DNA of 64,000 nucleotides, from assembly GCA_003245675.1 (NCBI GenBank), contig QKCN01000062.1, positions 1 through 64,000 of the forward strand. Reading direction: 5' to 3'. Each line of letters opens with the position of its first letter. Position 1 is the first letter of the stretch. Under the pieces are notes generated by a model. The model saw nothing but the letters and a program-made list of their open reading frames with translations. It had not been told where the DNA came from and ran no database searches. This document shows, piece by piece, positions 35,422 through 44,048 of the stretch. Both the position numbers and the translations under genes were made by a program. This stretch comes from Bacteriovoracaceae bacterium. GTDB taxonomy: Bacteria > Bdellovibrionota > Bacteriovoracia > Bacteriovoracales > Bacteriovoracaceae.

Positions 35422-36216
35422 TTATTTCACGATTTCATGCAGTTTCAAGGCTTTAGGTACAAGCTTCAAAAGACGGTCGAGTGGCAAAGAAGTGGCCGCA
35501 TCAGACAAAGCTTTTTCGGGCTCAGGATGACACTCTAAAAAGAGGCCATCAGCACCTGCTGCGATCGCAGCGTAGCTCAAAACCTCAACATTCTCTCTCT
35601 TTCCTCCAGTGGCAGTCCCCAACGCTCCTGGACGCTGAACAGAATGAGTGGCATCAAAGATCGTCTTTACTCCAAAACTCTTCATAATGGAGAAACTACT
35701 CATATCCACAATGAGGTTATTATAGCCAAAACTCGTGCCCCTTTCTGTTAAGAAAATCTGATCTTTGGATAAGAAATTTAAAGACTTCTCAACAATATTT
35801 CCTGTTTCTTCAGGAGAAAGAAACTGACCTTTTTTGACATTGAGAATTCGACCGTATTTTTTGGCCGCTTCCGCTCCGGCCACAATCATATCTGTTTGAC
35901 GACAAAGGAAAGCTGGAATTTGTAAAATATCAACGACTGATGCAACTTGCTCTGCTTGCTCGGGTAGGTGAAAGTCTGTCACGAGCTTAAAACCATATCT
36001 TTCTTTAACTTGAGCAAGCCAAGCAAGACCTTGATCAATTCCTGGGCCACGATAAGAATTGATTGAACTGCGATTAGCTTTATCAAAACTTCCTTTGAAA
36101 TAAAAATCGAGTTGTGAAAAGTAAGGTTTAAAATTTTCATTGAAAAACTCGGCCATCTGCATAACCAAAGCTTCATTTTCCAAAACACAAGGACCGGAAA
36201 TAAACGCAAGACCCAT
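35422..36216 (-). CDS. kdsA: KDO-8-phosphate synthase, metal-dependent type
   Basis: 264 aa. KdsA condenses PEP with arabinose-5-phosphate to give KDO-8-P. Core motifs: FKGSFDKANRSSINSYRGPG, PAFLCRQTD, NVKKGQFLSP, RGTSFGYNNLIVDM, DATHSVQRPG, LECHPEPE. The N-terminus reads SGPCVLEN; Cys10 replaces the Asn of E. coli KdsA. Together with the His, Glu and Asp positions this marks the metal-dependent class known from Aquifex. AAGGAG precedes the ATG. It is transcribed alone, with its own terminator. Confidence 0.95.
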   Translation of the reverse strand: MGLAFISGPCVLENEALVMQMAEFFNENFKPYFSQLDFYFKGSFDKANRSSINSYRGPGIDQGLAWLAQVKERYGFKLVTDFHLPEQAEQVASVVDILQIPAFLCRQTDMIVAGAEAAKKYGRILNVKKGQFLSPEETGNIVEKSLNFLSKDQIFLTERGTSFGYNNLIVDMSSFSIMKSFGVKTIFDATHSVQRPGALGTATGGKRENVEVLSYAAIAAGADGLFLECHPEPEKALSDAATSLPLDRLLKLVPKALKLHEIVK

Positions 36217-36295
36217 AATTTGATGCTCCTTAAAAATCTTTTCTAAAGAGCTATCAAATTATGGGTCTTTTGACTATCCCCCAAAAGGAGGATAA

Positions 36296-38197
36296 TTAGT
36301 ATTTTCCAAATTCATCATCATCTAATGCAATTTCTTTAGAAGGAGCGGCATCATGGTCCCCCCAAGCAGCACCACTACTTGCATTAACAAGTTTCTTTCT
36401 TTCCATGCGAGGTAAAGTTTTCACTTCTTTTTTCTCTTCTTTTTTCTTGTGCGCAAAAGCAACAACTTTTTTTACTTCATCACTTTCGGCCAATTTAAAT
36501 TGGCGAACAAGTTGTTCAAGAGCAACTGACTGACTAGAAAGTTCCTCAGCAATAGAAGCAGACTCTTCCGAAGCTGCAGTATTTTGTTGGGTCACCTGAT
36601 CAATTTGCGAAATAGCTTTTACGATTTGTGAAATACCATTTGCTTGTTCATCTGAAGCATGAGCAATTTCACCAATCAAATCATTGAGCTTCACTGTTTT
36701 AGCAACAATCTCTTTCAAAGATTCTGCAGTTCGTGTCGCAACTTCTGTCCCTGCTTCAACTTTCTTACTGGAATCTTCAATAAGCTCGGTTGTTTCTTTG
36801 GCGGCCTTCGCACTTCTTTCGGCCAAGTTTCTCACCTCTTCTGCAACCACAGCAAAGCCTTTACCATATTTGCCGGCCCGAGCCGCTTCGACGGCAGCAT
36901 TAAGGGCCAAAAGATTAGTTTGAAAAGCAATTTCATCAATGACTTTAATAATTTTAGTAATGCTTTCACTGGAAGTATTAATATCGGCCATGGCATTCAT
37001 CATCTCTTCCATTTTTTGATTACCTGTTTCTGCCTCATCCTTCGCTTCACCGGCAATACTATTAGCGACTCCTGAATTTTCTGAATTTTGCTTAGTCTGA
37101 GCACCAATTTCATTCATCGAAGAAGAAATTTCTTCTAGTGAAGAAGCTTGCTCGGTAGCCCCTTGAGCAATGTTCTGAGCCGCCTGAGAAACCTGATCAC
37201 TTCCCGACTTAATTTGAGCAACCGAATAGGAAAGCTGAGTCAGTGTTGTATTAATTGAAGTCAAAGAACGATTTAGACTATCTTTCAAAATCGCATAATC
37301 GCCTTGGTAATCACCTTGCATTTGAAAACTCACATCCCCCTGAGAAAGCTTTTGAAGTGATGCAACAGCCTCGTTAATAGGCGCTACCATTTTGTCTACA
37401 ATGTTATTAAAAGCAAGAGCAATAGGTTTAAACTCGGGATGAATGCTTTCTGCTTCAATCCGTTTTTTTAGATCACCAGACTCTGCAGCTTTGGCAAAGT
37501 CATTGGTCAAACCAAGAAAATTAGCAATAGTCTTCTGCACATCACGCACAAACAAAACGAGGAATGCAAACGCAATGATGACGATCAACGCTAATACTTT
37601 GGCAAGCTGAGTAATAGCACCAACAACTGTTTCTTGTACATCATTGACGTATACACCAGTGCCAATGATATATCCCCATTCTTTAAATAGACGAACATAA
37701 GAAATTTTGGGTTCAAGACGATTTTTATCTCCCTTATAGGCCCAAATATAATTCACATAACCAGATGCTTCTGGAGTCTGAGCGCGTTTGGCCATCTCCA
37801 CAAATAGATAGACTCCATTGGCGTCTTTGATTCCACTTAAATCTTGTCCAATTAGATTTTTGGAAAATGGATGGGCCAACATAACTGGTTTTTGATCATT
37901 AACCCAAAGATAGTCTTTGCCCTCTGGACCATAACGAAAAGTCTCAACATCCTCTAACGCTCTTTTCTTAGCTTCTTCTTCAGTGACTTCACCTGCTTTG
38001 TATTTTTCATACCACTTCGCCATATCGGAATACGCAAGATCGACAATGTTTTTTACCAAATCTTGCTTTTCATGCGTGATGGCGTCAGTCATTCCCAAAT
38101 ACTGCGCAACAAATGCAGCTCCGGCCAAAAATGTCACCAAGATAATGGCAAAGGCCAGAACCTTTGTTCCAATAAATAAATTTTTTATTGATCTCAT
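36296..38197 (-). CDS. Methyl-accepting chemotaxis protein with Cache sensor
   Basis: 633 aa from ATG 38197 with a strong AAGGAGG; the 36 extra residues in the ORF track are not credible. TM1 (about 10-30), a single-Cache periplasmic domain ([45 protein letters not shown]), TM2 at about 190-215, HAMP, then a coiled coil with the [20 protein letters not shown] hairpin. The sensor resembles those binding small carboxylates or amines, but the ligand is unknown. The last residues, [13 protein letters not shown], match the tail of the next MCP. Confidence 0.94.
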   Translation of the reverse strand: MRSIKNLFIGTKVLAFAIILVTFLAGAAFVAQYLGMTDAITHEKQDLVKNIVDLAYSDMAKWYEKYKAGEVTEEEAKKRALEDVETFRYGPEGKDYLWVNDQKPVMLAHPFSKNLIGQDLSGIKDANGVYLFVEMAKRAQTPEASGYVNYIWAYKGDKNRLEPKISYVRLFKEWGYIIGTGVYVNDVQETVVGAITQLAKVLALIVIIAFAFLVLFVRDVQKTIANFLGLTNDFAKAAESGDLKKRIEAESIHPEFKPIALAFNNIVDKMVAPINEAVASLQKLSQGDVSFQMQGDYQGDYAILKDSLNRSLTSINTTLTQLSYSVAQIKSGSDQVSQAAQNIAQGATEQASSLEEISSSMNEIGAQTKQNSENSGVANSIAGEAKDEAETGNQKMEEMMNAMADINTSSESITKIIKVIDEIAFQTNLLALNAAVEAARAGKYGKGFAVVAEEVRNLAERSAKAAKETTELIEDSSKKVEAGTEVATRTAESLKEIVAKTVKLNDLIGEIAHASDEQANGISQIVKAISQIDQVTQQNTAASEESASIAEELSSQSVALEQLVRQFKLAESDEVKKVVAFAHKKKEEKKEVKTLPRMERKKLVNASSGAAWGDHDAAPSKEIALDDDEFGKY

Positions 38198-38296
38198 GAC
38201 TCCTCCTTCGGATTTCGTGATAGATGCGATAGTTATCTCAATAAATTTTCTCATAGAACCAAATAAGGGGGGAGTAGGGCTTTCAGGGCAGAAAAT

Positions 38297-38320
38297 GGGG
38301 AGCAAAACTCCCCAAATAGC
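38297..38320 (-). terminator. Weak hairpin between two MCP genes
   Basis: GGGGAG and CTCCCC form a 6-bp stem with a CAAAA loop in the 143-nt gap. No strong T tract follows on the minus strand, so read-through into the second MCP gene is possible. Confidence 0.4.
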
Positions 38321-38340
38321 GCCCTAAAATGCTAAAATGA

Positions 38341-40539
38341 CTAATATTTTCCAAACTCGTCTGAATCAAGAGCAATCTCTTTGCCAAAATTATCGGGACC
38401 TTGGGCCCATGCACTTTCTTCTTTTTCAAGTGCACTTTTTTTAGAAACCACATAAAGATTTGTTTTCTTCGGAGATATTTTCTTCTCTGAAATATCTTTC
38501 TTTAAGACATTCACAGTCTTTGCACTGGCAGGCAATCTGAAAGTTGAAACAAGCGAATTTAGAGAACTTGCTTGACTCGAAAGTTCTTCCGAGGCAGAAG
38601 CTGATTCTTCAGCTGTTGCAGTATTTGATTGAGTCACAATACTAATTTGATCAATAGCGGTAACAACCTGAGAAAGGGCCAAAGCCTGCTCATTTGAAGC
38701 GGATGCAATTTCAGTAACAATGTCAGTTACCTTAATAGAACCTTCCACAATGCGCTGTAAGGCACTTGCTGTATTTTCTGCAATTTGCGCTCCTGACTGA
38801 ACCTTGGCTCCAGAATCTTCAATCATCGTCGTAGTCTCTTTAGCTGCTCGGGCCGATCTTTCTGCCAAATTTCGAACCTCTTCGGCCACAACGGCAAAAC
38901 CCTTACCATGCTTTCCGGCCCTTGCCGCTTCTACGGCCGCATTCAAAGCAAGTAAATTGGTTTGAAAAGCAATCTCATCAATGACTTTAATAATTTTTGA
39001 AATGCTGTCACTTGATTCATTGATTTCTTTCATCGCTTGAACCAATTCGTTCATCAAGCGATTTCCTTCTTCGGCTTCTCTTTTTGCCTCTAAACTAATT
39101 CCTTTCGCCTGTTCTGCATTTCCTGCATTCTGCTTTGTTTGGCCATCGACTTCATTCATCGATGCAGAAACTTCTTCAAGACTAGAAGCTTGCTCTGTAG
39201 CTCCTTGGGATAAAGTTTGACTAGAGCGCGAAACTTGCTCAGAACCACTTTTAACTTCCAAGATTGCTGTATTCACAGAAGCGAGCGCTTCACAAATAGA
39301 ATCCACAGTACTATTTACTGCCAGCTTTAACTGTTCATTATCACCTCGATAATCACCGATCATTTTCAGAGTGAAATCTTTTTGACTCATCGTTGATAGG
39401 ATTTTAGAGGCTTCATTAATTGGCTTTAAAATATTTTCAAGCAAAGCATTAATGCCTAAAACAATAGGAACAAACTCGATACTGACCTGCTTTTCATTTG
39501 CTCTTTCTCTCAAATTTCCTGCGATTGCAGCTTCCGAAACTTTCTTTATCTCCAAAAGAAAAGAAGCAATACTGTGCATAATATTTTTGCCAATTAAAAC
39601 AGAAAGCAAAATCGCCAACGCAAGAGCAATCACACTGACAAGCAAAATGATGCCAATCGCCTTTTCATTTGCACTCTGCAGACGAGGGCCAAGTTCATCT
39701 TGATCTTTTTTCACAGATAATTTAACATCATCGGCATGCTGCGCAACCACTGGACCAATACGATCAAGAGTGTTTTTAATAACATCATTTCTTTTCAAAA
39801 TGAGCGCTTCTAGCTTTTTAAATGTCGCCACATAATCGGCTTTCAATTTCACAACCAAAGCAAAGAGCGAACGTCGAACAGGGTTTTGTAAATTCTTATC
39901 CAAAATCCCCATGCTTTCATCCATTCTAGAAAACTCTTCTACTGCACGCTGGTAAGAGCTAGGATCATTGCTATCTAAAAACTTAAAAACATAGAGCCGC
40001 GCAAGCAAAAGATGTTTTAAAGATAACGACGCATAATATGTCGCAAGATGATCTCCGTCTTCTTTGGCCGTGGTTTGGATCTTGCTCAAAGATCTCTCTG
40101 CCTCAACCCCATTCACATTCAAGATATTGTTAACATAATCATTGCGCTCTTTACGCCACTCAACGACTTGCTCAAAAGCTTTTTCATATCCAGCAACTTC
40201 TTGATCAATGGCCACAACAATCTTGGCCCGTTCTGGTTTTTGAATTTCCTTTTTAGCTTCAGATAAAAGTGCCTGCATTTTTACAAGATGCTCATCGTAC
40301 CCTTCTTTATCTTTGTCCAAACCTGAAATAAGAAAATTTTTGACACTCATACGAACCATTAACATATTCGTCTGCAAGAGGGCCGCAAGGTTAGTATCTC
40401 GGGCCAATCCTCGATAGTCTTTAAAACCGTCAGATGATTTTTGAATTGCCGCCCAAGAAACAAAAGATATAAGGATGATAAGAAGGGATAAAGATACAAA
40501 TCCCAGCAAAATTTTTTTTACTAATGTAAGTTTTTTCAT
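38341..40539 (-). CDS. Methyl-accepting chemotaxis protein, long helical sensor
   Basis: 732 aa. TM1 (about 10-32) is followed by an all-helical periplasmic region of about 250 residues, longer than a 4HB domain and similar to helical-bimodular sensors. Then come TM2 (about 292-315), HAMP and the signalling domain with [20 protein letters not shown]. Glu/Gln-rich heptads supply candidate methylation sites. The C-terminus, [14 protein letters not shown], is almost identical to that of the adjacent MCP. It lies upstream of that gene and may be co-transcribed with it. Confidence 0.93.
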   Translation of the reverse strand: MKKLTLVKKILLGFVSLSLLIILISFVSWAAIQKSSDGFKDYRGLARDTNLAALLQTNMLMVRMSVKNFLISGLDKDKEGYDEHLVKMQALLSEAKKEIQKPERAKIVVAIDQEVAGYEKAFEQVVEWRKERNDYVNNILNVNGVEAERSLSKIQTTAKEDGDHLATYYASLSLKHLLLARLYVFKFLDSNDPSSYQRAVEEFSRMDESMGILDKNLQNPVRRSLFALVVKLKADYVATFKKLEALILKRNDVIKNTLDRIGPVVAQHADDVKLSVKKDQDELGPRLQSANEKAIGIILLVSVIALALAILLSVLIGKNIMHSIASFLLEIKKVSEAAIAGNLRERANEKQVSIEFVPIVLGINALLENILKPINEASKILSTMSQKDFTLKMIGDYRGDNEQLKLAVNSTVDSICEALASVNTAILEVKSGSEQVSRSSQTLSQGATEQASSLEEVSASMNEVDGQTKQNAGNAEQAKGISLEAKREAEEGNRLMNELVQAMKEINESSDSISKIIKVIDEIAFQTNLLALNAAVEAARAGKHGKGFAVVAEEVRNLAERSARAAKETTTMIEDSGAKVQSGAQIAENTASALQRIVEGSIKVTDIVTEIASASNEQALALSQVVTAIDQISIVTQSNTATAEESASASEELSSQASSLNSLVSTFRLPASAKTVNVLKKDISEKKISPKKTNLYVVSKKSALEKEESAWAQGPDNFGKEIALDSDEFGKY

Positions 40540-40658
40540 TTTTAAGACCTTTTTTGATCAAAACTTCAAATCACGAAGTGCAAAATAATTTTCATAAAGA
40601 AGATAAGTGAAGCTGTTTGCAAAATATTACACATAAAAAAATATTTAGACACAGCAGA

Positions 40659-40686
40659 CCATCGGACCATTTTTTCAATAACTTGA
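40659..40686 (-). promoter_or_regulatory. Candidate sigma-28 promoter before MCP
   Basis: On the minus strand TCAAGTTA, 12 nt, TCCGATGG resembles the FliA consensus TAAAGTTT-N11-GCCGATAA. It lies about 120 nt upstream of the MCP start. The match is partial and the spacing 1 nt long. Confidence 0.3.
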
Positions 40687-40721
40687 TTTTTCGCATCATT
40701 TTTTTGGTTACTTTTTGCCAC

Positions 40722-41015
40722 CGGCCAAACGCCAATGACCAATCCTAGAGGGGGGTTTGCGGCACTGCATTCCTGACAAAAACTCTTTGGGCCGTGGGCC
40801 GATGTTAGAGAAAAGGGGCCTGCCAGAGCGTTGGTCCTATGAAATCATTAAATTAACAGGAAGTGGCCCTCGAGGATTGAGGGTCAGGCGGCCCGCAGTA
40901 AGCTTAAAGTCGTCTGGGATCAGTAGGATCAGAAGTAAAAGACAAAACTCATAAACCCTATCCAGGAAGGATAACACAATTTGGCCGGAGTTGCCTAGGT
41001 TTATAGATGTCGCGT
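40722..41015 (+). ncRNA. Candidate structured RNA or long leader, unknown class
   Basis: This stretch within the 529-nt gap is visibly GC-richer than its surroundings and has no credible ORF. Long-range complementarity: GTGGGCCG (40794-40801) with CGGCCCGC (40889-40896), 8 bp with one wobble. Nested inside it is GGGGCC (40815-40820) with GGCCCT (40865-40870). A small hairpin alternative, CCCTC/GAGGG, also exists. A compact three-helix module follows at 40951-41004. I find no signatures of RNase P, tmRNA, SRP RNA or the common riboswitches. It reads into the small gene at 41069 if transcribed on plus. Confidence 0.4.
40951..41004 (+). promoter_or_regulatory. Three-way-junction leader module
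   Basis: ATAAACC (40951-40957) pairs with GGTTTAT (40998-41004), enclosing TATCC-AGGAA-GGATA (40959-40973) and GGC-CGGAGTT-GCC (40983-40995). This closed multi-branch shape is what a small riboswitch aptamer looks like. It ends 53 nt before the AAGGAGG of the next gene. I cannot match it to a known class. Confidence 0.4.
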
Positions 41016-41032
41016 CTCACACACACACATGG

Positions 41033-41047
41033 GGAACAATATGTTCC
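41033..41047 (+). terminator. Small hairpin before the 41069 gene
   Basis: GGAACA and TGTTCC form a perfect 6-bp stem with an ATA loop, followed by AATTTA. It could be a weak terminator of the upstream RNA or an expression switch near the SD at 41057. Confidence 0.35.
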
Positions 41048-41068
41048 AATTTACCCAAGGAGGCGTAA

Positions 41069-41413
41069 ATGTTTATGGCCATCGCTGTTGAAACTCCCAA
41101 ACACCCAAAAAACCAAAATGATTACCGTGTCTGGTATCTGGAACTCAATTCCACTAGTGAGGTTATTGGTGTTGGAGTGAAAAGTAAGGATGAGCTCCTA
41201 CAATCCATTTTTGAGGGACACAAAAAAAATGGGAAATCAGAATGGAGGGCGTTTAAAAAGGGCGCTGAATCCTCTACCCCCATCGAAATGCTTGATTTCA
41301 TTGGGAAAAACTCTTTTGAAAACACGCATTTTGGAAATCTACCCACTCTTGCTGAATTTCAAGGGACTATTAACACTCTACAGATGAATTTAGAAATGAG
41401 ATCTATTGCTTAA
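41069..41413 (+). CDS. Small cytoplasmic protein, unknown
   Basis: 114 aa with a strong SD (AAGGAGG, five bases before ATG 41069). There is no signal peptide. The N-terminal half looks like a short beta sheet (DYRVWYLELNSTSEVIGVGV) followed by a helix; the rest is mixed. I recognise no family. It is flanked by the long structured non-coding stretch and by its own strong terminator, so it is a single-gene unit and may be regulated through its leader. Confidence 0.72.
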   Translation: MFMAIAVETPKHPKNQNDYRVWYLELNSTSEVIGVGVKSKDELLQSIFEGHKKNGKSEWRAFKKGAESSTPIEMLDFIGKNSFENTHFGNLPTLAEFQGTINTLQMNLEMRSIA

Positions 41414-41449
41414 ATTGTATCAGAGCATCACTCTTTAAAATGTTTTCCT

Positions 41450-41479
41450 AAGGGCCCCAAATGGGGCCTTTTTTTTTGG
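41450..41479 (+). terminator. Terminator after the 41069 gene
   Basis: GGCCCC and GGGGCC form a stem with an AAAT loop, followed by a run of about ten T. Confidence 0.88.
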
Positions 41480-41530
41480 AGGCGTCATTTATCAGGATGG
41501 TAAATGACGCCGAACAACGCAGATGCGACC
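41479..41530 (+). repeat. Hairpin module A with AACAACGCAGATG
   Basis: Directly after the T run of the terminator comes GGA. Then GGCGTCATTTA and TAAATGACGCC form a perfect 11-bp stem with a 9-nt loop, followed at once by AACAACGCAGATG. The same arrangement occurs in front of purA (module B). The stem sequences differ but the 13-nt tail matches at 12 of 13 bases, suggesting a dispersed structured repeat. Confidence 0.6.
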
Positions 41531-41546
41531 AGGATGGGAGCATCAG

Positions 41547-41614
41547 TGAAGGAGGAGCGAAAATAGCGCCTGAAGGAGGCGCAGAAATAGCGCCCGAAGG
41601 AGGCGCGGAGCGAG
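41547..41614 (+). repeat. 24-bp tandem repeat of small GC hairpins
   Basis: About 2.7 copies of a 24-bp unit (GAAGGAGGCGCAGAAATAGC and variants). Each junction forms a hairpin such as GCGCCT-GAAGG-AGGCGC. The ORF-track reading of this region is an artefact of the repeat. It belongs to the same non-coding block as module A, upstream of the SerA-like gene. Confidence 0.65.
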
Positions 41615-41712
41615 AACTTCTTTCACCTTTACAGCAGCTTTTCTTTTCTCATATAATCCAACGTCTCACTAGATAGAAAAAAGATAGATAACTAAAGCAA
41701 GGAGCTCTTTGT

Positions 41713-42660
41713 ATGAAACCTTTTATTGTCGTGCCAGATGGTTTTGATTCCAAATTATTCAACGAACTCAAAAATAACCCAGAACTCGAAGTCTATCCTG
41801 AAAAAAAGATGGACCAAGAGAAATTAAAAGAGCTTTTGCCCCGAGTAAACGCTCTCATCATCCGCTCTGCCACGAAAGTAACTAAAGAATACGTTGATAT
41901 GGCACCGAATCTAAAGCTCGTCATTCGCGCAGGTGAAGGAACAGATAATATTGACAAAAAATACTGTGAAGAAAAAGGCGTAATCGTTGAAAATACTCCT
42001 GGCGCAAACTCCAATTCCGTCGCAGAACACGCTATTGCACTTATGTTTACTGCTCTTCGCAAAACAGCTTGGGCCCATGCCTCTACTCAATCAGGCAAAT
42101 GGGAAAAAGCAAAATTTGAAGGCGCAGAAATCACCGGAAAAACCATTGGCTTTGTTGGTATGGGGAAAATTGCAAAACTCTGCATGAAGCGTCTTTCTGG
42201 TTTTGAACCAACAATGTTGTATTACAGAAAATCGATGAAAGAAGAAGCAGGAGTTGATGCAACTCTCGTCAAAAATCTCAATGAAATTTTTGAAAAATGT
42301 GACATTATTTCTCTTCACCTTCCCTTGACTCCTGATTCAAAAGGAATGATCAATGCAGACCTTCTCTCTAAGATGAAACCAGGTGCCATTCTCATCAATA
42401 CTGCCCGCGGTGGAATTGTAAATGAGCAAGATCTTTACAATGTTCTTAAAGAAAGAAAAATTCGTGCTGCAGGATTTGATGTTTTTGCTAACGAACCTCT
42501 AGAAGAAAACTCACAATTAAGAGAACTCGATAATATTGTTTTAGCTCCTCACCTCGGAGCTTCGACCGAAGAAGCGCAAATCCGCGTAGGAGAGATGGCC
42601 GTCCATCAAATAAGTGAATACTTTCTTGGCAATAAGGTGATAAATGCTGTAAAAGCATAA
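41713..42660 (+). CDS. serA: D-3-phosphoglycerate dehydrogenase-like protein
   Basis: 315 aa, a D-isomer 2-hydroxyacid dehydrogenase without the C-terminal ACT domain. The fold shows an N-terminal substrate lid, a Rossmann motif (GFVGMGKIAKL), and the catalytic Arg (NTARGGIVNE), Glu (ANEPLEE) and His (LAPHLGAST). LVIRAGEGTDNID is typical of phosphoglycerate dehydrogenases, the first step of serine synthesis, though another 2-hydroxyacid substrate is possible. AAGGAG precedes the ATG. A strong terminator follows, so it is probably monocistronic. Confidence 0.88.
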   Translation: MKPFIVVPDGFDSKLFNELKNNPELEVYPEKKMDQEKLKELLPRVNALIIRSATKVTKEYVDMAPNLKLVIRAGEGTDNIDKKYCEEKGVIVENTPGANSNSVAEHAIALMFTALRKTAWAHASTQSGKWEKAKFEGAEITGKTIGFVGMGKIAKLCMKRLSGFEPTMLYYRKSMKEEAGVDATLVKNLNEIFEKCDIISLHLPLTPDSKGMINADLLSKMKPGAILINTARGGIVNEQDLYNVLKERKIRAAGFDVFANEPLEENSQLRELDNIVLAPHLGASTEEAQIRVGEMAVHQISEYFLGNKVINAVKA

Positions 42661-42666
42661 ACGTTG

Positions 42667-42698
42667 AAGAGGCGACTATATGTCGCCTCTTTTTTTTT
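42667..42698 (+). terminator. Terminator of serA
   Basis: AGAGGCGAC and GTCGCCTCT form a perfect 9-bp stem with a TATAT loop, followed by nine T. Confidence 0.92.
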
Positions 42699-42746
42699 GG
42701 ATGCAGCAAAAGCGACGATAGCCTTTGATGCAAAACAACACAGATG
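42699..42746 (+). repeat. Hairpin module B with AACAACACAGATG
   Basis: After the serA terminator T run comes GGA. Then TGCAGCAAAAGC and GCCTTTGATGCA (10 of 12 paired, 7-nt loop), then AACAACACAGATG. It mirrors module A at 41479. It ends 33 nt before the purA start. Confidence 0.55.
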
Positions 42747-42779
42747 GGAACGACACGAAAAACTTTTTGAGGAGAAAAA

Positions 42780-44048
42780 ATGAAAACTCTTGCTTTAATT
42801 GGTGCCCAATGGGGCGATGAAGGAAAAGGAAAAATCACAGATCTTCTAAGCGAAAAAGCTGATATCATTGTTCGCTACCAAGGTGGCAATAATGCTGGCC
42901 ACACCATCTGGGTAGGAAATAAAAAAACAGTTCTCCACTTTATCCCTTCTGGAATTCTCCACCCTCATACCCTCTCCATTATGGGGCATGGAATGGTCAT
43001 TGAACCAGAAGCTCTCTGGGCGGAAATGCAAGGCATTGAATCAACGTCCATTAAACTCAGTGATAAAAATTTTCTCATTTCCGATCATGCAACGATCATC
43101 ACCTCTTACCATAAATTACTTGATGCTTGCCGCGAAAATCAAGGAAGCCTCAAGATTGGCACAACAGGAAAAGGCATTGGCCCTGCTTATGAAGAAAAGA
43201 TGTCCCGCCGCTCGATAAAAGTTCGCGACCTCCTAGACGCCGAAACACTAAAAAAGAAATTATCTGCCATTTTAGAAGAAAAATCAGTGCTCTTTGAAAA
43301 ACTCTATCAAGTGAACTTCCCTTCTCGAGAAGAAGAATTAGAGCGCCTCCTTTCTTTTGGAAAAAAGCTCGCCCCCTTTATTGGTGACTCTTTTAGAGCA
43401 ATTGATCAGGGAATCAGAGATGGCAAAAAAGTATTATACGAAGGCGCACAAGGAATTCTCCTGGATATCGATTATGGAACTTACCCTTATGTGACTTCTT
43501 CTAGCACCGCAGTTGCTGGAATTTTTTCAGGAGCAGGAATTCCCTCTGGAGAGCTTGAAGAAGTTTTGGGAATTACCAAAGCCTATACCACGCGTGTTGG
43601 CGAAGGACCTTTCCCTACTGAATTAGATAATGATTTAGGTGAATTTATTCGTCAAAAAGGGCATGAATTTGGCGCAACCACAGGAAGAAATCGCCGCTGT
43701 GGTTGGCTGGACCTTCCCCTTTTAAAATATTCTGTAAAGTGCTCCAAACTCACTTCAATTGCGCTAACCAAACTCGATATCCTCTGCAATTTAGAAGAAT
43801 TGAAAGTCTGCACACACTATGAAGTTGATGGAAAAACATTTGATTGTGCCTATCCTTCTCTGGATTTATCCAAAGCAAAACCAATCTACAAAGATTTTAC
43901 CCCTTTTAAGGATAATTTTTCTGAACCTTTCTCTAAAGAGCTTGAGAATTACCTTTCCTTCATCGAAAATTCTCTAGGTATAAAAATTGGTATTCTTGCT
44001 TTTGGACCAGAACGAAAAGAAATACTTTTTAGAAAGGACTATTTTTGA
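42780..44048 (+). CDS. purA: Adenylosuccinate synthetase
   Basis: 422 aa. PurA joins IMP and aspartate using GTP in the first committed step to AMP. Family motifs: GAQWGDEGKGKITDLL at the N-terminus, QGGNNAGHTI, GTTGKGIGPAYEEK, EGAQGILLDIDYGTYPYVTSS and TGRNRRCGWLDL. Length is typical. A GAGGAG SD lies before the ATG. The next gene's ATG overlaps its TGA (TGATG), so purA and the antiporter gene are translationally coupled. Confidence 0.97.
   Translation: MKTLALIGAQWGDEGKGKITDLLSEKADIIVRYQGGNNAGHTIWVGNKKTVLHFIPSGILHPHTLSIMGHGMVIEPEALWAEMQGIESTSIKLSDKNFLISDHATIITSYHKLLDACRENQGSLKIGTTGKGIGPAYEEKMSRRSIKVRDLLDAETLKKKLSAILEEKSVLFEKLYQVNFPSREEELERLLSFGKKLAPFIGDSFRAIDQGIRDGKKVLYEGAQGILLDIDYGTYPYVTSSSTAVAGIFSGAGIPSGELEEVLGITKAYTTRVGEGPFPTELDNDLGEFIRQKGHEFGATTGRNRRCGWLDLPLLKYSVKCSKLTSIALTKLDILCNLEELKVCTHYEVDGKTFDCAYPSLDLSKAKPIYKDFTPFKDNFSEPFSKELENYLSFIENSLGIKIGILAFGPERKEILFRKDYF

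Noticed and set aside
36659-37075. 138-aa plus-strand ORF opposite the Cache MCP
   Set aside because: Phe/Asn-rich antisense shadow of the conserved MCP signalling domain; similar antisense ORFs recur opposite the other MCPs.
40757-40954. 65-aa ORF in the structured gap
   Set aside because: Start has no SD, translation is Arg/Ser/Gly-rich without pattern, and the DNA is better explained by paired helices.
40722-41015. tmRNA, RNase P RNA, SRP RNA or 6S RNA identity for the structured gap
   Set aside because: I looked for the RNase P GAGGAAAGTC and ACAGAA boxes, tmRNA ends with TTCGA loop and CCA, and the SRP GGAA-tetraloop context, and found none. 6S cannot be excluded but no supporting sequence was seen.
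41019-41030. CA dinucleotide run
   Set aside because: Only about six CA units, and a similar run near 50151. Too short to call a functional microsatellite.
41461-41676. 71-aa ORF after the 41069 gene
   Set aside because: It begins inside a terminator stem and its EGGAEIAPEGGAE repeat merely translates the 24-bp non-coding tandem repeat.
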